This document shows, piece after piece, positions 20,401-32,475 of a stretch of DNA of 64,000 nucleotides. Position 1 is the first letter of the stretch. Every line of letters starts with the position of its first letter. The translations under genes were made by a program, and so were the position numbers. Origin of the DNA: Euonymus europaeus (Eukaryota > Streptophyta > Magnoliopsida > Celastrales > Celastraceae); the NCBI GenBank assembly GCA_963580455.1, contig OY756969.1, positions 18,696,760 through 18,760,759 of the forward strand, read 5' to 3'. Below the pieces are notes generated by a model. The model did no database searches. It had not been told where the DNA came from and worked only from the letters and a program-made list of their open reading frames with translations.

Positions 20401-20653
20401 TATGCGACCCACAAATCTCCTTAAGGTGAAATGCCCTAGCGATTGGTGTCAATGCTAAAGCAAACAAACAAATCCCAAGATACAACACTTCCTTGCACCG
20501 GTAGATAACACAAATATACCGGCAAGCTCGTTCGAGCCAATAATTGAATGCCCTCTCAAAATTAGAAATTCGGCTGGGAAGAAGAAAGAAGAAAAGAGTT
20601 TTGACGGGAAGAAATTTTCCTAGACTTGTCTTTTTTTCTCTACTCCTAGGCTA

Positions 20654-20663
20654 CTATTTATAG
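20654..20663 (-). promoter_or_regulatory. TATA box of the Copia LTR
   Basis: CTATAAATAG on the minus strand, inside the LTR and upstream of the gag leader, as expected for the U3 promoter. Confidence 0.6.
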
Positions 20664-21019
20664 TAGAACCTAGTTAGAAAATTGACCATAAAAATCAGGG
20701 ATAGCCAAATAAATTATGTAACAGACTAGAAATAAAAAAAAATTAAATTGTAATAGCTAATTTGAATAAGCCTCATGCCCACATTCAACGAACTTGGATA
20801 GTGGGCTAGTGAAAAAGATTAAGTTCAGATAGGTTACGTAAGCAAGAGCCCGAGCTTGTGCCCGACCAGGTGGGGCGGGGCAGGGCAGCGCGCGAGTGTG
20901 TGTTTTAGTGAGCCCCAGCCCATGATGTAGAGTCTCTCTCCCTCACAAAAGCTTGGTTTTCGTTGGGCCCAAGTCTTACATCCAACACTTCAATTTATAA
21001 GCGCAAGTCACACAACACA

Positions 21020-23257
21020 TGTGAAACCCCGACCCAAAAATCTAGTGGAATTTTTTATGTTAGAAAAAATGGAGAAAACTGGACTAGGCGCTGCGCCTAG
21101 TCCAGTGAGTGGCTGGAAAGAAAGAGCACCAAAGGAAGCTAGAGCGCCTAGGCGCCCCGAGTAGCACGCCTAGGCGGTGTGCGCCTAGGCGTGTGAAAAG
21201 ATGCGCCCAGGATGGCGCCTAGTCTAGTGAGTGCAGGAAAGGAAGAAGACCAGAAGAAAAAGGTACTGGACTGGGCGCACCTTAGAGCGCCTAGGCGCAG
21301 CGCCCAGTCCAGCAGGTGACGGAAGTGGAGTAGGCGCAGGGGGCGCCTAGGCGGCCACCTAGGCACACCTCGCCTAGGCGTGAAAGCCCTACACGCCCAG
21401 GGTGGCACCCAGAGCAGCGCGTGAAGGACCTTAAGTAGAGGCCAGAGCGCCTAGGCGCCCGAGTTTGTCAAATAGGTTCCAGCGAGCCATTTTTGAGTTT
21501 TCTGGTTTTGTTTCAGTTCTAGAGAGAGATAGAGAGATGATTCTAGAGAGAGAAGATCATTTGAGGTGATTCTTGGATATTTAAACTTGGTTTTGGAGAT
21601 TTAGAGGGGATTCAAGGAAGATTCAAGCCTTAGAGGTAAGTTTCTTCATTATTTCATTTCTAGGGTTTTTGAGTAGATCTTGTTAGTTTTGTTTAGAGTT
21701 GATTTCTATGGTTTAGATATGTTAATCCTAGGTCATATGTGGTTGTATATGTAGGTTTGATTCTGGTTTGGAGTTGAATTTCATAAGGTTGAATTTGGGG
21801 GTTGAGACGAACCCTAGAGAGAGAAAGTAAGTTTTCTCAATTTAATGGTTTAATGCATATTAGTTATGATATGTTGAGTTGTTTGGATGATCGTTTGAGT
21901 TTGATTGGGTGGAAATTGTTAGGTGGAGAAACGGGGGTTTAAACCCTAATTTTGGGAATTGCTCGACACGAGGTAGGGGATTTTCAACCTTTCTTTCTAT
22001 CGTTTATTCTCGATATTCTAAAGAGCGCTTCGATTCTTCATTGGTCGTTTATTTGTGTTTCCTTCTTAATCGCTTCTAAGGGGAAACGTGCCTTCTTGTG
22101 AAATGTTGTTAATTCTTGATATTGCATGACCGACTATGTGTGTTCCATCACCTATGGGCATAATATGATTTTTCCGTTCATGCATCATGGTAGTTATGTA
22201 TATATATATGTAGGATGTTCATATATATATCTTTTCGGCATGACATGGCATTAATGCATTATGGTTGCATGGGGGACCGGGTATGGACTCGCGTCTCCTT
22301 AGGATTCTTGAAAGCTACTTGGAGGGATGACGAGGTGATGAGAGTTACCACCGAGTCAAGTGAACTCCAAGTAGGATAACGCACTAGAGGCATGGTTCAT
22401 GAGTGACCTTTCCTGGATTGGTGCGGGCGTGGTATGATCACGCAACCGGGTAATCCAAGAGCGTTGATGTTGGGGAGCTTGCTCCTGTTCAATAGTCATG
22501 GTTAGCGACCATGATATTGATGAGTTGATTTGGTGAGCTTTGCTCACGTTCGATATTACATGGAACGAGCCATGGTATCGATGAGGTTTGCTCATTGAGT
22601 GGATTGCCCAGGTTGATGTTCTATGTGATTGTAGAGTATACGTGCATATAGTAGGTTTCATATTGTTGCATAGCCTATTGTTTCAGATTCGGCCTTATAC
22701 TCATGTTACTCATAACCCTACTGAGCTTCTTGCTCACCCTCTATTTTCATTCCTTCCCACAGGTGATACTAGTACAGGTACAGGTACTAGTGGAGCGGAT
22801 CAGTGAGAGCGGGATGTGACATGGATGGCCCTGGGTAGGATGTGGGTGCTAGAGAGATACTCTAAGCACGTATTTTGTATATGATGTGTTGATGTTTATT
22901 CATAATAATCTTATAACCATTTGGCACCAGAGGGTGTATGCATGATGTATGCTGAGTTGATTTTATGGTTATATGATATTATGCAATTGATGATTTGATT
23001 TTTACTATCAGTTTGTGCATGCTGGTAGTGGATGGCCTGAGGCCCCTAGGATTAGGATTGCATGTGATTGAGGCCTGAGGCCTGGCTAGGTTGCTAGTGT
23101 GATGGATTGATGATTTTCTGCTGCGAGTTTCTGATGCAGGCGGGGACTCTCCGATATACGGGGAGATGCCCGGATTTTTTGTCTGCCGGATGATCGCACT
23201 AGCGGCCTAGGACGGTGCCGGAGGGCACCCGTGGCGTGCCCGGACCGGGGCGTCACA
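21020..23257 (+). mobile_element. Solo LTR, 2.24 kb, of a Gypsy-like family
   Basis: It starts TGTGAAACCCCGACCC, ends GGGGCGTCACA and is flanked by perfect ACACA duplications (21015-21019 and 23258-23262). It has no primer-binding site, polypurine tract or coding frame, so it is a solo LTR left by recombination between two LTRs. It lies inside the 5' LTR of a Copia element. A second copy in reverse orientation lies at 40099-42365. The interior holds a CCTAGG palindrome cluster (21147-21455), conserved splice-like signals, and a CCTACTGAGCTTCTTGCTCACC block near 22716, similar to that of chromovirus LTRs. Confidence 0.85.
21147..21455. repeat. Cluster of GCGCCTAGGCGC-type palindromes
   Basis: Eight CCTAGG-centred palindromes occur at 21147, 21169, 21184, 21290, 21346, 21358, 21373 and 21450, most extended to GCCTAGGCG or longer. 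Related half-sites (GCGCCTAGTCCAG, CGCCCAGG) lie between them. GC content is far above the rest of the LTR. Confidence 0.85.
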
Positions 23258-23286
23258 ACACAATTCTTCAATGTGGGATTTCAACA

Positions 23287-23864
23287 TTTCTATTATTTTG
23301 CACTTAATACATCATGTCTAACATGACAATTTTGGAGTCAATTTCCATTCAACCAAAAAATGGTTTCGGACAACTTTCAACTCCAATATCTAGTCTTCAT
23401 ATTGATGATTAGAACCCATTAAATTACATTCAATTAATACTCAATTAGTTACAATTAATTATTGGTAAAACAGTGGTTCACCACCATTTTTTCGAACAAA
23501 TATCACTAGAATTGGTACATAGACTATAGTGAGATAATTGGATGACCCAGCTGCAACAATTCCATTTTCCTGCTTCAACTTTATAGATGAAGAAATGTTG
23601 GACTCAAGAATACACATTGATGTTTTCCTTACAAGTATAATGGTTCTACTAATAAAAACAAAACTAGAAGAATTTTAGAAATCTTTCGTTCATCAATGTT
23701 ATTTGTTTTTTAGATTTCCTTAGCTATTTGATGTCTATTAGAGAGCTAAAGGATACATATGTCAATGAGAGATCATCCCTTTACATAATCTGGAATTACA
23801 AAGAACAAGGTAACACACACAACAAAGTATCATTAAAAAAATAATTTGCAAATAATGTAACTTA
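23287..23864. other. AT-rich interval flanking the Copia
   Basis: Short RPA-like peptide hints occur near 23740-23800 in the same direction as the next feature, but nothing is firm. No other gene seen. Confidence 0.4.
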
Positions 23865-25370
23865 TTTTGGCTTAAGGTTCATTATGTGGGGTGATAGCCA
23901 AAGGATTTACAAAACAAGAATTTCAAAAGCAACCAAAAGACAAACCAGTCATTGCAATATTATCATCTTTGACTTTGATGGCATATAAAGGTTTTGTTCT
24001 ACTCCCATTTAATAAATTAAATAAACTTTCTTATTCTATAACCACAAAATGTTTTTAGGAATAACCACATGACACAAATTATATGATCAAACTATTACTT
24101 TTGATAATTATGATCTTAATGTAGCTGCAACCCCTAAATTATTACATTCTAAAATGTTTATCACACTAATCATATTTCCTTAAATATTTAATACAACGCT
24201 CGCTATCAAGCTCATTCGCAACAAGAACATATCTAAATCTCAAAATTTCAGAGGTTGAGGACTTCCAAAACCAATAAGTAGACGCACAGTTTTCTCTCTT
24301 CTAATAAAAACTATACATTTTTCATTCATGCTCCAAAAACTCCTGATGTAGGAATCAAATTTTGAACAACAGTTACTAGTTGCTGATATCACAAAAGGAA
24401 GAAGGGGGCCAGTCGAGCTCACCACACACTCAACAAAAAATTACAAGAATAAAGTTCAATGCAAAATTTGTAAAAAGAAGAAGAAATACAGTTGTGAGAT
24501 TGTGATAATAAACATAGATATCTCTCAAGGATGGTGGTACAACGTATGTGCAAAATGCAAAAGTAAAATATCAACTTGTAATGGAGTACTGTCATGTAGG
24601 ACGTGTGGGCGAATTTCAAACGTGCCCATAGCATGGTAAATTCATTTGTGTATCAAAATAATAAAGTGTATTACAACAACAATTAGTTTTGGAATATAAC
24701 TTTGGCTGATTAATTTTTTGCATGAGTTACAAAGTAACCGTGATTGTGAAAAATGTATCAAAATACTAAACCTCATTGAAAACTCAAGTTCAATGCGAAA
24801 TTTGGAAAAACAGAACAAGAAGTTGTGAGGCAATGATATAACACATGTGCAAAATGCAAAAGTGTAGCATCAACTTATAATGGAGTACTGTTATGGAGGG
24901 CGTGTGGGTCATTTTCAAACCTGCCCATAACATGGTAAATTCTTTATGCATCAAAATACTAAAGTGTACTACAACAACAATTAGTTTTGGAATATATTTT
25001 TGGCAGATTAATTTTTTCTTTTAGGTACAAAGTACGTGTAGTTATGACAAATTCCAAGCAATGATAAAATTTCTCATGTTGGGCAAGCTTGTGAAAAATC
25101 TCATCAAGATATTAGCATCCAATTTGTCTGAGCTCCCAAGTTCAAAAAAAAGATGCTATCTCACCAGCAATGGAACAACTAAGAGGGAAAAGATGCAACT
25201 TCATCATTTCAATCAACCACCGAGATTCGAATCGTACAGAGTTGACATAATGTCTCAAATGTACATCTACACGATATGTCTCTTGAGATTTGAGGCCAAC
25301 CATCGATTACAAACAATATTGATAATGTCTCTCAGTATGCTGGTTAAGACTCACCAGCTATTTATATAGG
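23865..25370 (+). pseudogene. Replication protein A large-subunit-like remnant (Helitron-type RPA?)
   Basis: At 23875-24000 the plus strand encodes SLCGVIAKGF and KDKPVIAILSSLTLMAYKG, the pattern of the second OB fold of plant RPA70-like proteins. At 24500-24640 comes GWWYNVCAKCKSKI...CNGVLSCRTCG, the four-Cys zinc ribbon of the C-terminal OB fold (Rep_fac-A_C). A second, partial copy of this ribbon follows at about 24845-24935, with one Cys replaced by Trp. Then 25025-25370 continues the fold (LLGKLVKNLI-like stretch). RPA binds single-stranded DNA. Such diverged copies are common in plants and are carried by Helitron transposons. No Helicase/Rep domain or Helitron end was found. Broken by stops and frame changes. 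Confidence 0.6.
24451..25035 (+). repeat. Imperfect tandem duplication inside the RPA-like gene
   Basis: 24451-24740 and 24784-25035 share blocks in the same order: GTTCAATGC-AAATTTG, TGTGCAAAATGCAAAAGT, AATGGAGTACTGT, a GCCCATA-CATGGTAAATTC block and ACAACAACAATTAGTTTTGG. The second copy lacks about 45 bp. It duplicates the zinc-ribbon coding part. Confidence 0.8.
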
Positions 25371-27950
25371 AAAAGATACAGCTATGGTGGACAATAGAGG
25401 AAAAAAGAAAAATGCTGATGATAATCATAAGAGCAAAAGGCCAAGGTTCGAATATACATTCGAACTACAAGAGCCTGTTAGATACATTGTTAATTGAAAG
25501 AAAAAAATATTATAACATGTGAATAACACCCTACCAACTACAGTCTCACAACAAATGTTTATTACTACAGACACTCAAATGCATAACTCGATGACGCAAA
25601 TGTGGTCAAGATGAACAACGAAAGGTAATTGGGAAAGAAACTAGTTGAAGACTAGGGTAATGATGATACCTATGTTTAAATATTGCCCTTAACTTACATT
25701 GATGGTGCTGATAGAAAAGCCGACTTATGATGGATGTAGTAGTTGTACAGATGGGCATCTAGAAGATTAATTTTGTGCACATTTGAATATTCATGGAACA
25801 ATGTGAAATATTGGGATTTATATGAAGTTAGGCAAACAAGAGGATAATCTAAACACTCTATTGTATTGTATGTAAATAAAACTGTTTATAATAAACTGTT
25901 CCCTCTCTCATTTAAGTTTCTATTTAGGATAAAAAATAATAACTACAGATAGTTTAGATGATAATGAATCTAGATACTCACTTTAAGAAACTAATTACAT
26001 ATTAATTAATTGTATACATGGAATTTAGGCGGATCTATACTGCACTTATGGAACAACACTTCTTTAATTGATTATGAGAATTGAATCTTCTAACAACTGC
26101 TTAACTCTCATAAAATCTGTTCAAACAGTTGTAATGATGAATCATAATACGAAGCTTGAAAACAAATTCCAAAATATTTAGCCACTCAATCATGCAAAAG
26201 CAAACATCTACATGCAAGGATTTTATAGTTTAACAAGCACCTCATCGTTCAAAATGCTTTAACTGTGGCATTAGAATCATATCTCAAAACACGCCTAATG
26301 ATTATGCATTCAACGAATTACAAGCCATACATGTTAGCAACAACTCTGGAAAAAAAACTAGATGCAAATATTATCATTGGCAGAGGATGAAAGGTTTGTA
26401 CTAGTTAGCTACCCACCTAGAAGACGCGGTCACAAGAGCAACAAATATGAGCTGGTACATTTTGTCAACAATGCTGAGATAATAGTCAAGTAAAAGGACG
26501 CACTGGAAAGAGCTATCGACTGGAAATTGCAAAGTTGTCTAAATTAGTAAACCTAACCATAGACGAAAACCCAAGGAACATAAGAAGAAAACAAACAAAC
26601 TGATGAGAAAGATTATCCTATTGCACACTGCAATAATACAAGATTTTATCCAAGAGAGGAAAGAAGGCTACATAGCATACATCAAAGACCTATACAAAGC
26701 AACTTAAGACATATATGGCATTGTGTATGCAGGTTTGACAGTTGTGGATAACAATCACCCATATAATAATCCAACAAATGAGTCAGATAACATAGTTAGC
26801 ACACTTGACTAGTATGCATTTCAACTCCATACCTTGTCTTTAGATGCTCTGCAACTATTCAAGAAAAATCCCAGCACTAGCACAGGTATGCAAAAGTTTG
26901 AGAATGACAATGAAACCTTCATCTACAATATATTCGCTATGAAAGAAATAGTTAACTCAATGGAAGAGAAGATGGTTGTGCAAGAAAGTAATGCAAGGTA
27001 TATAGTTTACATATTATGGAGCTTGTATTTTGAAAGCATCTCATGTTGTTAATAGTATAGATTGATATCAAACCCCCTATTATAAAGGGATATGCACATA
27101 TAGGATAGGATATCAGTGGATCCTTTATTTTGGTTATGAATTACCTAGTTTGAGATTTAGACGAAACCTAGCAAGTCTATAAGTGGAGCCATTTTTTGTT
27201 CATGGTGGCTATGTAAAGGTTGAGCTATAGCACCCTCGATGTAAATATAATTAAAGTATGTTATTATCTTAAAATTATTCATCAATTCCGCACTAACTAA
27301 TAGAAACATTTATCATTTAACATAAAGCACATAACAGTGTAATTATCAGTTAACAATGTAGTACTTCTATTCATGATAATATTCTATTTCAAGTTAATAA
27401 ATATCAAAAAAATTACCAAAAAATATACCAAAACAAAGACCCAAACCACAAAACATCGACAAGAAAATTGTAGCAAAGTCCGAGCTTCAAACTAGTGTAT
27501 ATATATATATATAATCTATACATATATAGTTTAGTGGTAAGAAATCAAGGGAGAGGGAATAATGTATGAGAATGTGAATGTATTAAGAGATGTGTTTTGC
27601 TGATGTAGCTGAGTATGTGACTTGGCTTTTAGGTAATAAAGGTGAGACTCAATATCAATTTTAGCGGGAAAATGATGGAAGAATAGAATGTTAGTAGCTT
27701 GAATTTTGGAAAATGAAAAAAATTGTATTGGAAGATGAATTTTACTGATGTGGCTGTATTGAGAGACATGTTTGCTAATGTGGATAAGTATATATGTGGG
27801 ACAACTTTTATTTAATATGGGTGAGACTCAAATGAAAAGTTAATGGGAACATTTGTATTTCCCCATTGCAGTTTATAGTTTAGGGTTTAGGTCCTTTGGA
27901 AGTTTTAAGGTTTAATTGTTCATATTATTTCATCATCCTCTAAAGTGTAC
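25371..27950. other. AT-rich non-coding interval
   Basis: Scattered short frames only. A 72-codon frame at 26834-27052, and related codons upstream from about 26590 after stops, could be a decayed exon but match nothing I know. 27545-27850 holds two diverged copies of an AAGAGATGTGTTTTGCTGATGT-like segment (near 27590 and 27750). An AT run lies at 27497-27515. Confidence 0.45.
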
Positions 27951-27954
27951 TGTG

Positions 27955-29296
27955 TTGAGTCTAAAATAACCTACTAGCAAGTGCACTAGTCAGAAGAATA
28001 GTACAAGTGGTCAGTAGAGATCGTATCCACAGAGACGGAGATATGACTTAATCCAAGTGTTTATTTACAAATAATTATGGACAATGCAAGAAATTAAAGT
28101 TCCACTCAAGTTGATTTGGTTTGCAATTTAAAAGAAATACAAGCAAGAAAAGTAAAGTGTTTTTGGAATTTTTATATTGGAGAATGCGAATGCTAATGCA
28201 ATTTATCACTAGGCAAGTTATACTAATGCAATGAATTCAAGTAGAAGAATGAAGCACCAAGACTTCGGAATCCACCAAGGGTCAATGATGTATAAACACA
28301 ACCAATTCACTCATACATTTATCAATCCGGGTATAACGAATCCGTACCTAAGTCGGTTTTAGCGCACTGAAGCCAATTTCCCTCTTCTCAATCACTAGCC
28401 ATCTTATTGGTCTAGGTTGGATGTTCCTATCAACATTCTAGCCATCTTATTGGTCTAGACATGCATAAGAATTCATGAAAGCTCAATGGAAATAGGATTC
28501 ATAAAAACTTGTTCCTAACCTAATGGAAACAACAATTGCAATCTAAGGTCCCAAAAAGCATGATTAAATAGATATTTCACCATCTACAAAATCCATCAAA
28601 CAAATCCATTCAAAACCCTAAGTGGTGATCAAACACAAAGAGTAAGAAGAATCCACAATAATCATAGAAACCAAAGATTTATACCCAAAAAGATTCACAT
28701 ATAAACAAATCAATTCATACAACCATCATTCAACCCAAGGCTTCATCCTAGCCTTGGTGATAAAGAGTTTAGCTACACATAGAGAGAGAAAGAGACAAGC
28801 AAAGAGAGAGAAACATATTGGTAGAACCCAAAATCGGAAGAAACGAAAGCCAAGATGAAGGATCCCTCCTTCAAGCCTTGAATCCTCCTTCTTTCCTCTG
28901 TTTTTCGCTCCCTGGAACGGCCGTTCGATAGGTTAAAAGTCTCTATTTTCTAGGGCTTTCGCGAGATAAAACTGCCCGATTTTAGTGCAGGGGCGCCTAG
29001 GCGTGTAGGAATTGCGCCTAGGCGCCCTTCTAGAAATGGCAGTTTTCTTGAATTTAGCATTCTCCCCTGATCCGTGCGCGGCCTGGACCGCCCAGGCGTG
29101 TATAAATCACGCCCAGGGTAATTTGCAAGCTTATTCTTGCTCTCATCTTGCCCATATTTTCCACCTTTTTGTTCCGCACCATCAATTGCCTATCAAAATC
29201 CAAAACAGTAGATAAATGTACCGAAATTATAATACCAATGAGATAATAGAGAGTTATTATTACCAAAAACAATAGGTATATTCATACCTTTCATAC
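27955..29296. repeat. LTR-like non-coding stretch
   Basis: It starts TGTGTTGAGTCTAAAATAACC and contains a GCAAGTGCACTAGTC...ATCGTATCCACAGAGAC block of a kind often seen in plant Gypsy LTRs, a GAGAGAGAAAGAGA tract near 28785, and two GCGCCTAGGCG palindromes at 28993-29022. No primer-binding site or matching LTR was found and the right end is undefined; it stops at the Copia LTR at 29297. Tentative. Confidence 0.35.
28395..28458. repeat. 21-bp direct repeat pair
   Basis: CTAGCCATCTTATTGGTCTA occurs at 28395 and again at 28438, each followed by G: an exact 21-bp repeat 43 bases apart. Confidence 0.85.
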
Positions 29297-29526
29297 TGTT
29301 AGACTTTAAGAGATTTCCAAAGATGATATGACCCATCTACTATAAATAGGGTGACAATCTCTGTAACAAAGGATACTAAAAATATCAAGAATACAGATGT
29401 GTGTTGAGAGATCAGTAAGGGGCTCTTGAAGGGTGAAATTCATGGTGTTATCCTTTTGATTAGCATCCATCGACCTTTGCATTGTGAGATTTTTCCATTC
29501 AGAAATCCTAATCAAGGAAGTATAAT

Positions 29527-29561
<35 letters not shown>

Positions 29562-29567
29562 CCTACA
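29297..29567 (+). repeat. Copia LTR, 271 bp
   Basis: It starts TGTTAGACTTTAAGAG and ends TTCCTACA. It contains a TATA box in CTACTATAAATAGG at 29338-29351 and a (TA)n run at 29531-29558. The size and the adjoining primer site suit a small Copia LTR. Confidence 0.7.
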
Positions 29568-29581
29568 TTGGTATCAGAGGC
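29568..29581 (+). promoter_or_regulatory. Primer-binding site (initiator tRNA-Met type)
   Basis: TTGGTATCAGAGGC directly after the LTR end. Plus-strand orientation. Confidence 0.8.
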
Positions 29582-30230
29582 TGAGGTTAGTATTAGTCAC
29601 CATGCTAGGTGTTTCGTTCATAGGAAGCATGCTTTCTTTTGATAAAGTATGCTTGTTTTTTCAATTTTGTGAAAACTACGATGAATCATATGTTTTTCTG
29701 GATGAAATTTTGCATGAAAATACTTATATGTATGTTAAATGTATGCTGAAAACTTTGGACCTAAACACATAGTGTAAAGAGAGAAAATCGTAACCCTAAC
29801 TGAATGTACCCGAAACTTTGTATGCTATATACTTTTGAACCAAAAGGTTTTTTGTCAAAAATTTTGCATGGTTGGAATCCTCTTGTCAAAATCTTTCAAA
29901 TGGTATATTATATGCTTAATTTGGATAATTGGTTGTAAAGATATGTAACATTGAAATTTTGAATCGGATCAAAATGTTTCTTTAAAATTTTTGGGTTTTG
30001 TGTTCTTGAAGAACACTGTTCTTCACGATTCTCACTCTCAAATGGTGGAGAGTGCTCTACACGTGTCATACAGATCAACTCCGATAGATGATTGGATGCT
30101 ACAGTCATTTGTGTTACACACGCCTGGGTTGCCGTTACTCGCTCATTTGGACCGTGTATCTAGGTCGAATACCCGACCCACGGACTCTAATACCATTAAA
30201 CTTCTTTGCTTGCTCTAATACCATAGACGA

Positions 30231-32439
30231 TGATCAAGTAAGCAAATAAGAATTTAAGCAAGCTATATTTAATTAGGCAGTTGAAAATTGTTATATTCAT
30301 AGAGTCTCAATAAACAATCTGATATAAAGAGAAAGTATAATAATAAAGTAACTGTTTAATTTTTGTTGTATCCTATTTTTGTCCAAAGCTCCAAATATAA
30401 TTTTGAATAAAGTTAGGATTGGGCCCAATTCCAATTAGAGTTCAAAAGAGTAATTCTTAATTTAAGTTCTAGCCAAAATGAGGAGTTGGAATCCAAGTAA
30501 AAAATCCAAATAAAAATAAGTAATTTTGGGCTCAATATTTAATTTAAGCCCAAATGAATAAGGGAAAAATCAGGCCCGTTTGTCACACTTTTTCAATTGC
30601 AGCCTAGTCTAACTCAAACCTAAAGACTATCCCAATCTAATCTTAAGCCCAAAGGAATGGCCCGTTAAGAAAAAATGTCATATGAAGTTCATCACCTAAA
30701 GCCCAAAGATTGAAGTGAGGAGATAGCGCGGCCCAAGCTTTCTTCAACCCTAGAAGGAAAGTCGAGATACTGAAGGAAGAAAAGGGCGGCGCTGGAAGGG
30801 AAAATTAGAGAGAGAGAGAGAGAATAGGGGCCATCCTAGGGTTCACATTGAGGAGGGATTTGGAGCCTTAGATGTAGAGGATTTCGTGATTTATTAGAGG
30901 AAGGTGATCGATTTTATGTGTTATTTTAGGAATAAAAGAAATCCTTGAGGAATTAGGGGAGAGATAATTGAGAAATCAAAATGGAAACAGAATCATTAGG
31001 AGAAGCAAATATCGGGGTTGATAGGTTATAAATAGAAGATCCTAAGGAAGAAGAGGGGGATCGAAGCTTTTGTTCTGAAAAAATAGCTCAAATCCTTTGT
31101 ACCACCGAAAGTCTTTAGTCGAGCCAAACCTCTAGCCCAAGTTAGTTGCCACTCACAAGCATCAGTGGCCTAGTCCCCCTTCCAGGCACTTTCAATCCCC
31201 ATGTCAGTCCCAAAATCAGCCATTATCCAATCACCCAAAGCCATCGAGTCACCATCTTCAAATATCTCAATTTCTATTCTTTCCGGTCCATTCCCAATTT
31301 ATGTGGATTGTTCTTTCCCTTGTTGCACTTTCGAAGATTTGGTGTTCAATTTCTTAGGTATAATGCAATTTTGATCTTACCTTGTTTACTAGATCACTTG
31401 TGTACTTGGTTTGCATCGTTCTTTGTTATGTATGATGTTAAGTTGCCTAGAATATTGACAGTATATTTGGACTGTATGGGTTTCAAATTTTGACTTTTTG
31501 GTTCACTGATTTTACTTCATTCTCATGTACTTGATATCCCAGTTCTTTGATTATTGAAAGTATGTTCTGATCTAGCATGAGTTGGTTTACTAAACTTTGT
31601 AATTGGTTTCATGAAGTTATTATTTTTCAATTTCATAGATGCTCTACTATTATTTATTTGCTAGAAATCTTGTTTATAATAGCACAACTAGTTTATATAA
31701 TTTTTGTTGTGATCTTGATGCCCTAATGAATTATGTGCTGAAGAAAGAATTGTTTTTATTGCCCTGTATTTAGAGAATATCCATGAATGTTTTTGATGTA
31801 TTGAACATGGATTCATATATGTTGAGTGGCTTTGTATGATATTGTGAGAATTATTTTGATGCTCTGTCTTTGAAGGGTGATGTCTCTATGTCACTGAGGT
31901 TCATCGGTCTCCCAAAATTGTGGTAGTTTACTGATGGATGATTCATGTCATTATTTCAATTCACTGTGAAAGATAGAACTACGGCTTGTTATTGTGTGTC
32001 AATCTTGGATGAATCCATTGGATATCTTATGATGTGTTTAAGATTACATGTATTGGTTTGCTTGGTGTAAGTTATGGGCCATGAGGTTAGGTTTGAATGA
32101 GCGGATCTTAATTTAATGATAATTGGGCCGAATAGAAAAATTTCATAGGTTTTGGGCTTTGTGATTTATATGTTTGGGTTTGTTTGATTATTTGAATTGA
32201 ATTTGAGTATAGGTTTAATGGAGTTGGGTCAAGGGATTATATGAAGTATTTGGGCTTTGGTTTTGTGTTCATTAGGATTTGAAAAATATTGCATTGTAAC
32301 AAAATTGTTAATGGGTATTCTGTAAGCTAATTTCATAAAAGCAATTGATTATAAATTTTCAATCATGTTAATTTAATAGCATGACTGAAATAATTGATTG
32401 CTAATAAAGAAAGGGAATCGAGGTCCCATAAATTATGCT
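30231..32439. other. Non-coding interval with promoter-like and (GA)n sequences
   Basis: No domain-bearing frame. A (GA)n tract lies at 30807-30823 and a TATA-like GGTTATAAATAGAAG near 31025. The arrangement (GGGCCC-rich part, TATA, then T-rich part) could be another long LTR, but I see no ends or primer site. The 115-codon frame at 31146-31493 shows no known motif. Confidence 0.4.
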
Positions 32440-32475
32440 TGTCGGTAGCTCAATATGATGTTAATATGTTATTTA

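Larger units (their letters stand above)
12245..23286 (-). mobile_element. Copia retrotransposon, near full length, twice interrupted
   Basis: The minus-strand order is 5' LTR (from 23286, holding a solo LTR at 21020-23257), leader, gag (19554-18476), protease (18422-18141), GAG-pre-integrase and integrase (18054-17480), reverse transcriptase (to 16260), a nested 2.6-kb LTR element (16259-13639), then the rest of reverse transcriptase and RNase H (13633-12793). The left end is not resolved: I cannot find a 3' LTR matching the 5' LTR, and the sequence from about 12245 to 12790 looks like post-pol DNA. The 3' LTR is probably lost. Confidence 0.8.
20400..23286 (-). repeat. Copia 5' LTR, split by a solo LTR
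   Basis: On the minus strand it begins TGTTGAAATCCCACATTGAAG (from 23286), runs to 23258, is interrupted by 21020-23257, and continues leftward through GTGTTGGATGTAAGACTTGG to a TATA box (CTATAAATAG, 20663-20654). Removing the insert and one ACACA restores a continuous LTR of about 600 bp. The left border is approximate. Confidence 0.65.
29297..30230 (+). mobile_element. Copia 5' end fragment (LTR, primer site, leader)
   Basis: An LTR at 29297-29567 is followed at once by TTGGTATCAGAGGC and about 650 bp of non-coding leader. No gag is found. The right part ends near two CTCTAATACCAT motifs (30185 and 30213), which look like primer-binding sites on the opposite strand. The right boundary is a guess. 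Confidence 0.6.

Noticed and set aside
21148..21408. Minus-strand Arg/Pro-rich 86-codon ORF
   Set aside because: It is a by-product of the GC-rich palindrome cluster in the solo LTR.
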